DNA of 64,000 nt from Hymenobacter frigidus. GTDB lineage: Bacteria > Bacteroidota > Bacteroidia > Cytophagales > Hymenobacteraceae. Shown one piece after another: positions 49,769 through 58,337 of this stretch (positions within the stretch are counted from its first letter, which is position 1; every line of letters begins with the position of its first letter). The stretch lies in contig NZ_BMGY01000008.1 of the NCBI RefSeq assembly GCF_014640435.1, positions 62,001 through 126,000 of the forward strand, read 5' to 3'. The notes below the pieces were generated by a model that did not search any database, was not told where the DNA came from, and worked only from the letters and a program-made list of their open reading frames with translations. Position numbers and translations under genes: made by a program.

Positions 49769-50566
49769 GTGAATCAATACGTCGAGCAAATTATCCAAAA
49801 CCCGTTGGCCTCGCTGGCCATCGTGGGCAATCTGGTCATCATCGAAAGCTTACTCTCGGTGGACAACGCCGCCGTGCTGGCCACCATGGTGGGCGACCTG
49901 CCCAAGGACCAGCGCAAGAAAGCGTTGCGCTACGGCATCTTCGGGGCGTATATTTTCCGGGGACTGTGCATCATCTTTGCCTCGTTTCTCATCCAGTTCT
50001 GGTTTCTGAAGCCGCTGGGCGGCCTGTACCTTTTGTATCTGGTGTACGACCATTTCAAGGCCCGCCCCGCGCACGACGACATGGTGGACAAGCAAAAAAG
50101 CTGGTTCTACCGCCACACCCTGGGGCTGTTCGGCAAGTTCTGGGCCACCGTGGCGCTCATTGAGCTGATGGACCTGGCCTTTTCCATCGACAACGTGTTT
50201 GCCGTCGTGGCTTTTACCGACAACCTGATTCTGATTTGCGTGGGCGTGTTCATCGGCATCCTGGCCATGCGGCTGGTGGCGCAGGCCTTTGTGCTGCTCA
50301 TGGGCCGGTACCCGTTCCTGGAAACCGCCGCCTTCGTGGTCATTGGCATGCTGGGCCTCAAACTGATGCTGTCATTAGTGGGCCATTACCTGCCCGGCCA
50401 CCCCGTCAGCGAGGCCCTCGAAAGCGAAGCCGCCGATGTGGCCCTGACCGTGCTCACCGTGGTCGCCTTCGCGGGCCCGTGGGCTACCTCAATGCTGTTC
50501 AATGTGCCCCAGCGCCCCGGTGGCAACCGCATTACCGAGGCCGGGGCCGCCCGGCAGAAGGTGTAG
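49769..50566 (+). CDS. TerC family integral membrane protein
   Basis: 265 residues from a GTG start. The two TerC motifs with buried acidic residues are IIESLLSVDNAAVLATMVGD in the first helices and LIELMDLAFSIDNVFAVVAF in the second half. About eight helices. TerC-family proteins export or handle metal ions, particularly manganese, during translocation in other bacteria; older data link them to tellurite resistance. Here it stands alone, without other ter genes, so a metal exporter role is more likely. The region after it (50567-51420) holds only debris. Confidence 0.9.
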   Translation: MNQYVEQIIQNPLASLAIVGNLVIIESLLSVDNAAVLATMVGDLPKDQRKKALRYGIFGAYIFRGLCIIFASFLIQFWFLKPLGGLYLLYLVYDHFKARPAHDDMVDKQKSWFYRHTLGLFGKFWATVALIELMDLAFSIDNVFAVVAFTDNLILICVGVFIGILAMRLVAQAFVLLMGRYPFLETAAFVVIGMLGLKLMLSLVGHYLPGHPVSEALESEAADVALTVLTVVAFAGPWATSMLFNVPQRPGGNRITEAGAARQKV

Positions 50567-51420
50567 GCATCCCGGTCGCCTGCCCGCAGGGTGCCTACCG
50601 GGAAACCAGTATTTTTTGCCTGAAAGGACTTATTCGAAGCCAGTTCAGTAGTTGTATAGCCGATTATTGACTGGTTTCCGGGTGGTTTCCGGCGGGGCCG
50701 CTTTCCTACCTAAAATCAGCCCATGCTCTCCGCCCTTGCCCTTTACGCGGCTTTGCTGCGGCCCGCCGCCCTCAGCCAGGCGGCCCAGCCTGATACCACA
50801 CGTCAGTTTCGCGGCTACGCCGGCCTCACTTTTGCCTGGGGCACGCTGGAGCTGCGCAAGGGCACGCGGCTGCGCGACCGAAAGGCGCAGGGCCGTTTTA
50901 GCGCGGGTGGTATCGGTGGCAGCCGTTTGGAGGGCGCGCAGCAGGCTGTCGGGCGGGGCGGAAGGGGCTTGCGCGGAGCGGGGCAGCGGGCAGCAGAATG
51001 AGGCCGGCCAGCAGCGGAAACCCTCGTTGCCACCACCTCCATTGCCCTCATGAGCAGCGGCCGGAGTGATTCGTCTGCTTCAAATAACCGGGAGAAAACC
51101 AGGCTGCCATCACCGTCAAAATTAGGCTTGGCCGCGGCCGACGAGCCACACCCCTGCGTGGCGCTGGGCCAGATGCTGAACGTATCGAGAAACGGCTTCG
51201 GCTACTCCTATGTGCAGCCCGAACTGTGCTACGCGGCAGGTCGGCGGTTGCTTTCGGCCCGCGCCTCCTTTATGCCCTACAACACCACGATTCCCAACGC
51301 CAACGCCATTGCCCGGCGTGAGGATTGCGTCGTGGTAGAGCGCCGGGGATACCGTACCAGTGAATTCCAGCCGGGCCTTGGCGTGAAGCTGTAAGCGGCT
51401 GGCGGTAACGCAAGGACCAC
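50567..51420. pseudogene. Gene debris between TerC and the epimerase (no intact gene)
   Basis: About 850 bases without a convincing gene. On the + strand, 50723-50840 reads as a signal peptide and first strand (MLSALALYAALLRPAALSQA, then DTTRQFRGYAGLTFAW), and 51140-51394 as a barrel end (NGFGYSYVQPELCYAAGRRL to FQPGLGVKL). Between them (about 50850-51045) the minus strand reads PPDSLLRALQTAATDTTRAK, like the N-terminus of a TPR-type sensor kinase. This looks like an outer-membrane gene with a foreign fragment in inverted orientation inside it. Low certainty; none of the pieces is functional. Confidence 0.45.
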
Positions 51421-51455
51421 AAAAAAACCTCCCGGTGTGGCCGGGAGGTTTTTCT
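51420..51455. terminator. Terminator between debris and the SDR threonine dehydrogenase
   Basis: AAAAAACCTCCCGG pairs with CCGGGAGGTTTTT around TGTGG, with T runs on both strands; it terminates the minus-strand SDR gene that ends at 51472. Confidence 0.85.
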
Positions 51456-51471
51456 ACGAAGCGCGAATCGG

Positions 51472-52464
51472 CTACGCCAGCTGCATCTCCTTCAAGTGCA
51501 GGAGCATATCAGCCGTCATTTTGTCGAGGTCGAAATCGGGCTGCCAGCCCCAGTCCTGCCGGGCCTTCGCGTCGTCGATGCTGGCGGGCCAGGAGTCAGC
51601 GATTTGCTGGCGGCCATCGGGCTTGTAGGTTACCTGGAAGTCGGGCAGGTGGCGCTGGATACTGGCGGCGCTTTCAGCCGGCGAGAAGCTCATGGCCCCC
51701 AAATTATACGAGGTACGCACCTTGATTTGCTCGGCCGGGGCGTGCATCAAATCCAACGTTGCCTTTAGCGCGTCGGGCATGTACATCATCGGCAGGTGGG
51801 TGTCCTCGCTCAGGAAGCACTCGTAGTTTTCGCCGGCCACGGCCTTGTGGTAAATATCCACGGCGTAGTCGGTGGTGCCGCCGCCGGGCAGGCTCTTGTA
51901 GCCGATGAGGCCGGGGTAGCGCAGGCTGCGCACATCGAGGCCGTGCTTGCGGTGGTACCACTCGCACCACTGCTCGCCGGCCAGCTTGCTGATGCCATAC
52001 ACCGTGTTGGGGTTCATGATGGTAACCTGCGGCGTGTGGTCGCGCGGGGTATCCGGCCCGAACACGGCAATGGAGCTGGGCCAGTACACCTGGGCCACGC
52101 CGTGGGCCACGGCGGCTTCGAGCACGATGAGCAGGCCGTCCATGTTCAGCTGCCAGCCGAAAAGCGGGTTTTTCTCCGCCGTAGCCGAGAGCAGGGCGGC
52201 GAGGTGATAAATCTGTTTGGGCCGGTACTGGCGGATGAGCTTGTCGAGGCGCGAGCGGTCAAGCACGTCGAGCAGCTCGAAAGGGCCGCCGGCCAGCAGG
52301 TCGGGGTTTTTGGGCGGCCGCACATCGGCGGCTACCACCAGGTGGGGCTCGTAGCGTTGGCGCAGGGCCGCTACCAGTTCCAGGCCGAGCTGGCCGCAGG
52401 CACCAATAACCAGCACGGAGCCGGGTAAAACAGAGGTTTCAGGTTCGCCGGAAGGGAGGGCCAT
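51472..52464 (-). CDS. SDR-type L-threonine 3-dehydrogenase (NDP-sugar-epimerase-like)
   Basis: 330 residues. The Rossmann loop is VLVIGACGQLGLELVAALRQ and the catalytic YxxxK is in TVYGISKLAGEQWCEW, with a Ser in WPSSIAVFGPDTPRD. The segment RYPGLIGYKSLPGGGTTDYA followed by VDIYHKAVAG is typical of the epimerase-like L-threonine dehydrogenases that oxidise threonine to 2-amino-3-ketobutyrate with NAD+. kbl, the next enzyme, is 1.8 kb away and divergent. An UDP-sugar epimerase is the alternative, less likely given those motifs. Promoter at 52503. Confidence 0.85.
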   Translation of the reverse strand: MALPSGEPETSVLPGSVLVIGACGQLGLELVAALRQRYEPHLVVAADVRPPKNPDLLAGGPFELLDVLDRSRLDKLIRQYRPKQIYHLAALLSATAEKNPLFGWQLNMDGLLIVLEAAVAHGVAQVYWPSSIAVFGPDTPRDHTPQVTIMNPNTVYGISKLAGEQWCEWYHRKHGLDVRSLRYPGLIGYKSLPGGGTTDYAVDIYHKAVAGENYECFLSEDTHLPMMYMPDALKATLDLMHAPAEQIKVRTSYNLGAMSFSPAESAASIQRHLPDFQVTYKPDGRQQIADSWPASIDDAKARQDWGWQPDFDLDKMTADMLLHLKEMQLA

Positions 52465-52502
52465 GCGCAGGTCGGGAAATAGTTGGGACGGTGGGAATGG
52501 GG

Positions 52503-52510
52503 CAAAGATA
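52503..52510 (-). promoter_or_regulatory. -7 promoter element of the SDR threonine dehydrogenase
   Basis: Minus strand TATCTTTG, an exact TAnnTTTG, 38 bases before the ATG at 52464. Confidence 0.6.
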
Positions 52511-52594
52511 CCGGGGCTGCCGTAGCCGGAACGGCGGAAGCCCCGTACTTACCCTCATTAGTTTTTGTGAGACCCTGCTAGCAGAATAGTCCGC

Positions 52595-53032
52595 ATGCCA
52601 GATTTACATCTTCTTTATTGCCTGATTTACTGCAGTAATGCTTCGCGGGCAGTACACGAAGTGACACTGTTCCCGCTGCTGCGCAAGGCCCGCCACTACA
52701 ACCAGCAAGCCAATATTAGCGGCTTGCTCCTCTATGCCAACGGCCAATTCCTACAGGTGCTCGAAGGCCCCGAACCCGCCCTTAGTGACCTGTAAGCCCG
52801 CATTCAAGACGACCCGCGCCACTTCAATGTGCGTACACTAGCTTACGGCCTCGTGGCGGAACGAGCTTTTCCCGACTGGTGCATGGCCTACGCAACCACC
52901 GACAAGAACGTACTTGAGAAAGTCATCGGATTTATGCCGCTGGCAGCAGCACCTGGCCTGACGTCGCGCCCCACCCCGGAACTCCGGCTGCTGCTGCGCG
53001 AGTTCGGAGCAGGCCTGGTCCGGGGCCGGTAG
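52595..53032 (+). pseudogene. BLUF-domain photoreceptor gene with an in-frame TAA (codon 67)
   Basis: One frame of 145 codons is broken only by TAA at 52793-52795. Read through it, the sequence is a complete BLUF domain: Tyr12 (LIYCSNAS), Asn36, Gln54 (FLQVLEG), then after the stop Trp95 and Met97 (FPDWCMAYA). The spacings equal those of AppA (Tyr21, Asn45, Gln63, Trp104, Met106), so there is no indel. The stop stands where BLUF proteins often have Tyr (LYARIQ), so TAC or TAT to TAA is the likely change. Flavin binding needs the second half, so the truncated 66-residue product should be inactive unless readthrough occurs. Confidence 0.8.
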
Positions 53033-53072
53033 TAGGCGCAGTGCGCACTGCCACCGCTGGCTCGCCTAGCGG

Positions 53073-53080
53073 TATCTTTG
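53073..53080 (+). promoter_or_regulatory. -7 promoter element of the patatin gene, 5 bases before the ATG
   Basis: TATCTTTG, an exact TAnnTTTG; the ATG at 53086 begins 5 bases later, predicting a leaderless mRNA. Confidence 0.65.
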
Positions 53081-53085
53081 CCCCG

Positions 53086-54168
53086 ATGAATACCCCACGG
53101 TTTTTCCTGTGTTTGGGCCTGTTTGCATTACTGAGCGGGACCGTGAGCCGCGCCCAACCTACCACCCCGCGCCCCACCTACCGCAACCTGGTGATGGAGG
53201 GCGGGGGCATTCGCGGCATTGCCTACGGTGGGGCCCTGCTGGAGCTGGAGCAACAAGGCTTACTGCGCGGCATCGAGCGGGTGGGCGGCACCTCGGCTGG
53301 GGCCATTCAGGCGGCGCTGCTGGCGGTAGGTTACTCGGCCCAGGAAATAATTGACGTGGTGAATGCCACGCCCATCCAACGGTTGAACGACGGCCGATTC
53401 ATTTTTTTCGGGGGTACCCACCGGCTGGTGAAGGAATACGGCTGGTACCGTGGCGATGAGTTCAGCACCTACCTCAGCGAGTTGGTGGCCCGCAAGACCC
53501 AGCAGCCCAACCTCACCCTAAGCCAATTGCACGACTTAGCCCAAAAGCACCCCGGCCAGTACCGCGACCTCTACACCACCGGCACCAACCTCACCACCCA
53601 GCGCGTACAGGTGTTCAGCCACGAAACCACGCCTACCATGCGCGTGGCAGATGCCGTGCGCATCAGCATGAGCATTCCACTGTATTTCCGGGCGGTGCTG
53701 CTCGACGCCCGGAACAACGTGCTGACTGGCAATCCCGCCCCCGGCCAGCCCGTGCAGGTCCTCGTCGATGGCGGCCTGCTGGCCAACTACCCCGTCGATT
53801 TGTTTGACTATTCCCGCTACCTGACTGGCCTTGCCGGCCCGCCTGATGCCCGCGGCCACGTCTTCAACCCCGAAACCCTAGGCCTGCGCCTCGATCGCGC
53901 CGAGCAGATTCCGCTGGACAACGCCCCCGCCGGCCGCCAGCAGCTTGCCCCCTACGACATCACCGATTTCAACACCTACATGGGCGCGCTCTACACCGTG
54001 GCCCTCGAAAATCTGAATCCCGTGCGGCCCGCCGACTGGCAGCGCACCATCAGCATCAATTTCCTGGGTTTCAGCCCCAAAATCAAGCGCATTTCCGATG
54101 CCCAGAAACAGCAGTTGATGGACAGCGGCCGCCAGGGCGTACAGGCATTTTTGCGGATTAAAAATTAA
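53086..54168 (+). CDS. Patatin-like phospholipase, secreted
   Basis: 360 residues. Signal MNTPRFFLCLGLFALLSGTVSRAQ, then NLVMEGGGIRGIAYGGALLE (oxyanion loop), the nucleophile elbow GGTSAGAIQAALLAVG with Ser70, and the catalytic Asp228 in VLVDGGLLANYPVDLFD, the Ser-Asp dyad of patatins. Long C-terminal helices follow. It probably hydrolyses phospholipids in the periplasm or outer membrane. Last codons (RIKN) belong to an A/T-rich inverted repeat that continues to the kbl start, so the repeat has shaped the C-terminus. ATG chosen by signal peptide and promoter. Confidence 0.9.
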   Translation: MNTPRFFLCLGLFALLSGTVSRAQPTTPRPTYRNLVMEGGGIRGIAYGGALLELEQQGLLRGIERVGGTSAGAIQAALLAVGYSAQEIIDVVNATPIQRLNDGRFIFFGGTHRLVKEYGWYRGDEFSTYLSELVARKTQQPNLTLSQLHDLAQKHPGQYRDLYTTGTNLTTQRVQVFSHETTPTMRVADAVRISMSIPLYFRAVLLDARNNVLTGNPAPGQPVQVLVDGGLLANYPVDLFDYSRYLTGLAGPPDARGHVFNPETLGLRLDRAEQIPLDNAPAGRQQLAPYDITDFNTYMGALYTVALENLNPVRPADWQRTISINFLGFSPKIKRISDAQKQQLMDSGRQGVQAFLRIKN

Positions 54169-54268
54169 AAATGAGGAATTAAAAATGGACATCAAAGCGC
54201 CTCTTCATTGTTGATTTTGTTCTTCCTCAGGATTCGATTTTTAATTCTTCATTTTTAATTTTTAATTC
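54157..54268. repeat. A/T-rich inverted repeat between patatin and kbl
   Basis: ATTAAAAATTAAAAATGAGG at the left (54157 on) and a 30-base reverse-complement arm at about 54238-54268 (ATTTTTAATTCTTCATTTTT...) differ by one base. The mnmD/thioesterase gap at 41827-41850 holds a related piece. The left arm covers the patatin stop codon; the right arm ends just before the kbl ATG. Confidence 0.8.
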
Positions 54269-54273
54269 AAAAG

Positions 54274-55470
54274 ATGTACGCCACCCTCCAGCCCGACCTC
54301 ACCCAGCAGCTTCAGGAAATCAAAGACGCCGGCCTTTTCAAGAAGGAGCGCATCATCACCTCGCCCCAGGGGGCCGAAATCGAAACCGACGAAGCTGGCG
54401 AAGTGCTGAACTTCTGCGCCAACAACTACCTGGGCCTGAGCTCCCATCCCGAAGTCATCAAGGCTGCCAAGGCTGCTATCGATTCGCACGGCTACGGCCT
54501 GAGCTCGGTGCGCTTCATCTGCGGCACGCAGGACATTCACAAGGAATTGGAAGCCAAGCTAGCCGAGTTTCTGGGCACCGAGGACACCATTCTGTACGCG
54601 GCGGCTTTCGACGCCAACGGCGGCGTGTTCGAGCCGCTGTTCAACGAGCAGGACGCCATTATTTCGGATGCCCTGAACCACGCCAGCATCATCGACGGCG
54701 TGCGCCTGTGCAAGGCCCAGCGCTACCGCTACGTCCACAACGACATGGCCGACCTGGAAAAGCAGCTCCAAGACGCTCAGGCCAAGGGTTCGCGCCACCG
54801 CATCATCGTCACGGACGGCTCATTTAGCATGGACGGCACCATCGCGCAACTCGACAAAATCTGTGACCTAGCCGATAAATACCAAGCCTTGGTGATGGTA
54901 GACGAGTGCCACAGCAGCGGCTTCCTGGGCAAAACCGGCCGCGGCACCCACGAAATGCGCGGTGTGATGGGCCGCGTCGACATCATCACCGGCACGCTGG
55001 GCAAGGCGCTGGGCGGGGCCATGGGCGGCTTCACCTCGGGCCGCAAGGAAATAGTGGACATGCTGCGCCAGCGCAGCCGCCCCTACTTGTTCTCGAACAC
55101 CCTGGCGCCCGCCATCGTGGGGGCCTCCCTCCGCGTGCTGGAGCTACTCACCGAAAGCACCGAGCTGCGCGACCAGCTGGAAGAAAACACCAAGTACTTC
55201 CGCGAGCAGATGACGGCCGCCGGCTTCGACATTCCGGCCGGCGAGCACCCCATCGTGCCCGTCATGCTCTACGATGCCAAGCTGGCGCAGGAATTCGCGG
55301 CCCGCATGCTCCAGGAGGGCATTTACGTGGTGGGCTTCTACTACCCCGTGGTGCCGCAGGGCAAGGCCCGCATCCGGGTGCAGCTCAGCGCCGGCCACAC
55401 CCGCGCGCACCTGGACACGGCCATCGCAGCCTTCATCAAAGTAGGCCACGAGCTGGCGGTGCTAAAGTAG
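54274..55470 (+). CDS. kbl: Glycine C-acetyltransferase (2-amino-3-ketobutyrate CoA ligase)
   Basis: 398 residues, the family's normal length. PLP-dependent: 2-amino-3-ketobutyrate + CoA gives glycine + acetyl-CoA. The PLP lysine is K244 in [16 protein letters not shown], matching the E. coli number; other signatures are [36 protein letters not shown] and [19 protein letters not shown]. With the SDR threonine dehydrogenase at 51.5 kb it degrades threonine to glycine, which gcvP can cleave. Start is the ATG at 54274. A stem-loop terminator follows. Confidence 0.97.
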   Translation: MYATLQPDLTQQLQEIKDAGLFKKERIITSPQGAEIETDEAGEVLNFCANNYLGLSSHPEVIKAAKAAIDSHGYGLSSVRFICGTQDIHKELEAKLAEFLGTEDTILYAAAFDANGGVFEPLFNEQDAIISDALNHASIIDGVRLCKAQRYRYVHNDMADLEKQLQDAQAKGSRHRIIVTDGSFSMDGTIAQLDKICDLADKYQALVMVDECHSSGFLGKTGRGTHEMRGVMGRVDIITGTLGKALGGAMGGFTSGRKEIVDMLRQRSRPYLFSNTLAPAIVGASLRVLELLTESTELRDQLEENTKYFREQMTAAGFDIPAGEHPIVPVMLYDAKLAQEFAARMLQEGIYVVGFYYPVVPQGKARIRVQLSAGHTRAHLDTAIAAFIKVGHELAVLK

Positions 55471-55523
55471 TCGAAGGCGCTTGAGCAGCACACCGAAATA
55501 ACTAATCCCAATTAGTACTTCAC

Positions 55524-55561
55524 AAAGAGGCTTCTCACCATTTGGTGAGAAGCCTCTTTTG
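55524..55561. terminator. Bidirectional terminator between kbl and cdaA
   Basis: AAAGAGGCTTCTCACCA (55524-55540) and its exact reverse complement (55543-55559) form a 17 bp stem with a 2-base gap, ending in T on the + strand and with an A-run on the other side. Confidence 0.85.
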
Positions 55562-55602
55562 CGGGTTGTTGCTTGGTTATAAGCGCACAGCTCCGGTCAG
55601 CT

Positions 55603-56433
55603 TCAGGCCGCAGCTTCCGATTTGAACGCCGTTGGCCGGCTGCCTGCGCTGGCCAGCAGCCACTCGTTCAGCAAGGCCCGGAGCTCGCCGGTGGCCAGGT
55701 CGCGGTGTACTTCGCCGTGGCGCACCAGACTCATGGCCCCGGTTTCTTCGCTCACCACCAGCACCACGGCGTCGGTGATTTCACTCAGGCCGATGGCGGC
55801 GCGGTGGCGCAGGCCCAACGAGGCGGGCACGTCGGAGTTCTCGCTCACCGGCAGAATGCAGCGGGCAGCTTTGATGCGGCCACCGGCCACAATCACGGCC
55901 CCGTCGTGCAGGGGACTGGTTTTGTTGAAAATAGACAGTAATAGGCGCTTGCTGATTTCGGCATCGAGCCGGTCGCCGGACTCGGCAAAAGCCGAGAGGT
56001 CGGAAGCCTGCGTGAAGCAGATGAGGGCCCCCGTGAGTTTATTTGAGAGGCTTTTGGCGGCTTCCACAAACGGCCCCACGGCCAGGGGCTCGGCCTCGGC
56101 GGGGCGGCCCCAGCCCCAACCACGCACCCGCTCCAGGGCCGTGGCCTTGCCCACGCTCAGCAAAAAGCGCCGGATTTCCTGCTGAAACAAGATGATGCTG
56201 GCCAGTACCCCTACGCTCATAAACTGCCCCAGAATCTTGGTCAGCAGCTCCATGCCGGTAGCTTTCACCACCAAATACAACAGGTAGAACGACACCAAGC
56301 CCAGCGCCACATTGAGCGCCACCGAGCCGCGAAGCAGCTTGTAGAGTTGGTAGAGCAGCACCGTCACCAGCAATATGTCGGCCGCGTCAATCCAGCCGAA
56401 CTGCAGGAAATTGATGGGAAAGGGGCCGGACAT
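55603..56433 (-). CDS. cdaA: Diadenylate cyclase CdaA
   Basis: 276 residues. Three N-terminal membrane helices (FYLLYLVVKATGMELLTK is one) are followed by the DAC domain with both active motifs: DGA in SPLHDGAVIVAGG and RHR in LGLRHRAAIGLSE. It makes cyclic di-AMP, which controls osmolyte and cell-wall homeostasis. In Bacteroidetes cdaA is normally just downstream of folP, and here it follows folP on the same strand with palindromic repeat R7 in between, so the operon may be broken by it. The start ATG at 56433 is followed by the first helix. Confidence 0.95.
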   Translation of the reverse strand: MSGPFPINFLQFGWIDAADILLVTVLLYQLYKLLRGSVALNVALGLVSFYLLYLVVKATGMELLTKILGQFMSVGVLASIILFQQEIRRFLLSVGKATALERVRGWGWGRPAEAEPLAVGPFVEAAKSLSNKLTGALICFTQASDLSAFAESGDRLDAEISKRLLLSIFNKTSPLHDGAVIVAGGRIKAARCILPVSENSDVPASLGLRHRAAIGLSEITDAVVLVVSEETGAMSLVRHGEVHRDLATGELRALLNEWLLASAGSRPTAFKSEAAA

Positions 56434-56460
56434 TGAATGGGTGGTGAGAAAAGCAAGTGT

Positions 56461-56564
56461 TTGTCATCCTGAGCAGAGCAAAGGACCTTATCGCTACTGA
56501 ACAAGTTGCAGTAATCCGACGGGCCCAGACGTGATAAGGTTCTTCGCTCTGCTCAGGATGACAA
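56461..56564. repeat. Palindromic intergenic repeat R7 (subfamily with CTTATC)
   Basis: TTGTCATCCTGAGCAGAGCA at the left and ...TGCTCAGGATGACAA at the right; the internal ACCTTATC/GATAAGGT arms are shared with R8 only. It lies between folP and cdaA. Confidence 0.88.
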
Positions 56565-56585
56565 ACGCCCTTCAAATTACGGCCT

Positions 56586-57461
56586 TTATTGCGCTATCGG
56601 AAACGTGTTGGCAAATAATTGTATGGTTTGGCGCGCTTCGGCCACGTCGTGCACCCGCAGCAGGTGGGCCCCGCCCTGCAGGGCCACCACGTGCAGGGCG
56701 GTGGTGCCGTTGAGCGCGGCCTCGGGCGCGAGGCCCAGGGGGCCGTACACCATGCGCTTGCGCGAGAGGCCAGCCAGCACGGGCAGGCCCAGCGCCTGCA
56801 GCTCGGGCAGGCGGCGCAGCAGCTCGTGGCTTTGGGCGGCGGTTTTAGCGAAGCCGAAACCGGGGTCGAGCACCACGTCCACGGCTCCGGCCTGGCGCAG
56901 GGCCACGAGGCCGTCGCGGAAGTACCGCAGCAGGGTTAGCACCAGGTCGTCTTCGTAGTGGATGAGCTGGGCCATGGTTTGGGGCGTGCCGCGCAGGTGC
57001 ATCAGCACGTAAGGCACCCGCAGGCGGCCCACGGTGGCAACCATGGCCTCGTCCAGGGTGCCGCCGCCCACGTCGTTCACCATGTCGGCCCCGGCGGCTA
57101 CGGCGGCGGCGGCCACGTTGGCCCGGAAGGTATCGGCAGAGAGAAAGGCTTGGGGAAATTCTTTCCGCAGGGCGGCCACGGCGGGCAGCAGGCGCTGGGT
57201 TTCTTCGGCTTCGGAAATATCCTCGGCGCCGGGGCGGGTGCTGTAGGCCCCCAGGTCGAGCACGGCGGCTCCGGCTTGCAGCATGGCTTCGGCACGGGTC
57301 AGCAGGTCTTTTTCCGAAGCCACGCGGCTGGCGGCAAAAAAGGAGTCGGGCGTGAGGTTGAGGATGCCCATCACCTGCGGCTGGTGCAGGCTGAGCAGCC
57401 GCCCGTGGGGGCTGAGCAGCGACGGTGCTACGGGGTGGCCAACGTAATTCTGAGTACCCAT
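56586..57461 (-). CDS. folP: Dihydropteroate synthase
   Basis: 291 residues. Family motifs are in order: MGILNLTPDSFFA near residue 32, LSADTFRANVA for the SxDT loop, MVNDVGGGTLDE for the NDV loop, VVLDPGFGFAKTAAQSHELL, and LAGLSRKRMVYG near the C-terminal end. It joins pABA to dihydropterin pyrophosphate in folate synthesis, and is the sulfonamide target. It lies upstream of cdaA on the same strand, between two repeats of one subfamily. Start is the ATG at 57461. Confidence 0.97.
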   Translation of the reverse strand: MGTQNYVGHPVAPSLLSPHGRLLSLHQPQVMGILNLTPDSFFAASRVASEKDLLTRAEAMLQAGAAVLDLGAYSTRPGAEDISEAEETQRLLPAVAALRKEFPQAFLSADTFRANVAAAAVAAGADMVNDVGGGTLDEAMVATVGRLRVPYVLMHLRGTPQTMAQLIHYEDDLVLTLLRYFRDGLVALRQAGAVDVVLDPGFGFAKTAAQSHELLRRLPELQALGLPVLAGLSRKRMVYGPLGLAPEAALNGTTALHVVALQGGAHLLRVHDVAEARQTIQLFANTFPIAQ

Positions 57462-57470
57462 CGGTTTACT

Positions 57471-57576
57471 TTGTCATGCTGAGGCACGAAGCACCTTATC
57501 ATCGCTCCACGTCTCTGTAATTATTAACCAAGCGGCGCGGACGTGATAAGGTCCTTCGCTCCGCTCAGGATGACAA
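57471..57576. repeat. Palindromic intergenic repeat R8 (same subfamily as R7)
   Basis: TTGTCATGCTGAGGCACGAA at the left and ...CGCTCAGGATGACAA at the right, with the inner ACCTTATC / GATAAGGT arms as in R7. It separates divergent folP and DUF1599 genes. Confidence 0.85.
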
Positions 57577-57597
57577 TATTAAGTCGTCGCTCCCCCA

Positions 57598-58134
57598 TTG
57601 ACTACCCCCGAACACTACGACTTGCTGCTGGCCCGCTGCCGCACCCTGTTTCTGGCCAAAACCCACGACTACGGTACGGCGTGGCGTATTCTGCGCCTGC
57701 CTTCGGTCACGGACCAGATTTTTATCAAAGCCAACCGCATTCGGACCATTCAGGAAACCGGCGTGCAGCTGGTGGCCGATGACGTGAACGAGGAATTCGT
57801 GGCCATCATCAACTACTGCCTCATTGCCCTGATGCAGCTGCACCTGCCCGCCGCCACCCCGCTGGACATGCCCGCCGCCGCCGTGGCCGATGCCTACGAC
57901 CAGGAAGCGGCCGAAAACCGCCGCCTGCTCCTGGCCAAAAACCACGACTACGGCGAAGCCTGGCGGCAAATGCGCGTGGCCAGCATCACCGACCTTATTC
58001 TCATGAAGCTGCACCGCGTGAAGCAGCTCGAAGATATTGGCGGGGCCGCCCTGGTGAGCGAAAGCGTGGAAGGCAGCTACCGCGACATGCTGAACTACGC
58101 CGTATTTGCCCTGATTTTGCGCGGCGAGGGGTAA
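57598..58134 (+). CDS. DUF1599 protein (nucleotide-modification-associated domain)
   Basis: 178 residues from a TTG start. It has two similar halves, each with the DUF1599 core: LFLAKTHDYGTAWRILRLPS with DQIFIKANRIRTIQE, and LLLAKNHDYGEAWRQMRVAS with DLILMKLHRVKQLED. Each half has a KxHDYGxAW motif. The biochemical role is unclear; the domain is also found near nucleotide-modifying systems. Position next to folP and before the DoxX gene is conserved in Bacteroidetes. No ATG start is available in frame. Confidence 0.85.
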   Translation: MTTPEHYDLLLARCRTLFLAKTHDYGTAWRILRLPSVTDQIFIKANRIRTIQETGVQLVADDVNEEFVAIINYCLIALMQLHLPAATPLDMPAAAVADAYDQEAAENRRLLLAKNHDYGEAWRQMRVASITDLILMKLHRVKQLEDIGGAALVSESVEGSYRDMLNYAVFALILRGEG

Positions 58135-58154
58135 TTGAGCGGGTGAAAATCAAC

Positions 58155-58248
58155 GTCATGCTGAGCTTGTTGAAGCATCTCCACTGCGTAACTAACCTTT
58201 GCGATTCAACGAAGCAGTAGAGATACTTCGACTACGCTCAGCATAACG
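58155..58248. repeat. Palindromic intergenic repeat R9, partly eroded
   Basis: CGTCATGCTGAGCTTGTTGA at the left and ...ACTACGCTCAGCATAACG at the right pair imperfectly, with several mismatches. Between the tandem DUF1599 and DoxX genes. Confidence 0.75.
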
Positions 58249-58337
58249 ACCTTGTCTCTTTTCGCATCCGCTCTAAAGGGGCTCCCCGCAAACTAAATCC
58301 ATTGCCCAGCCGTTTGCCACCGGCTTACTTTGTTCTT

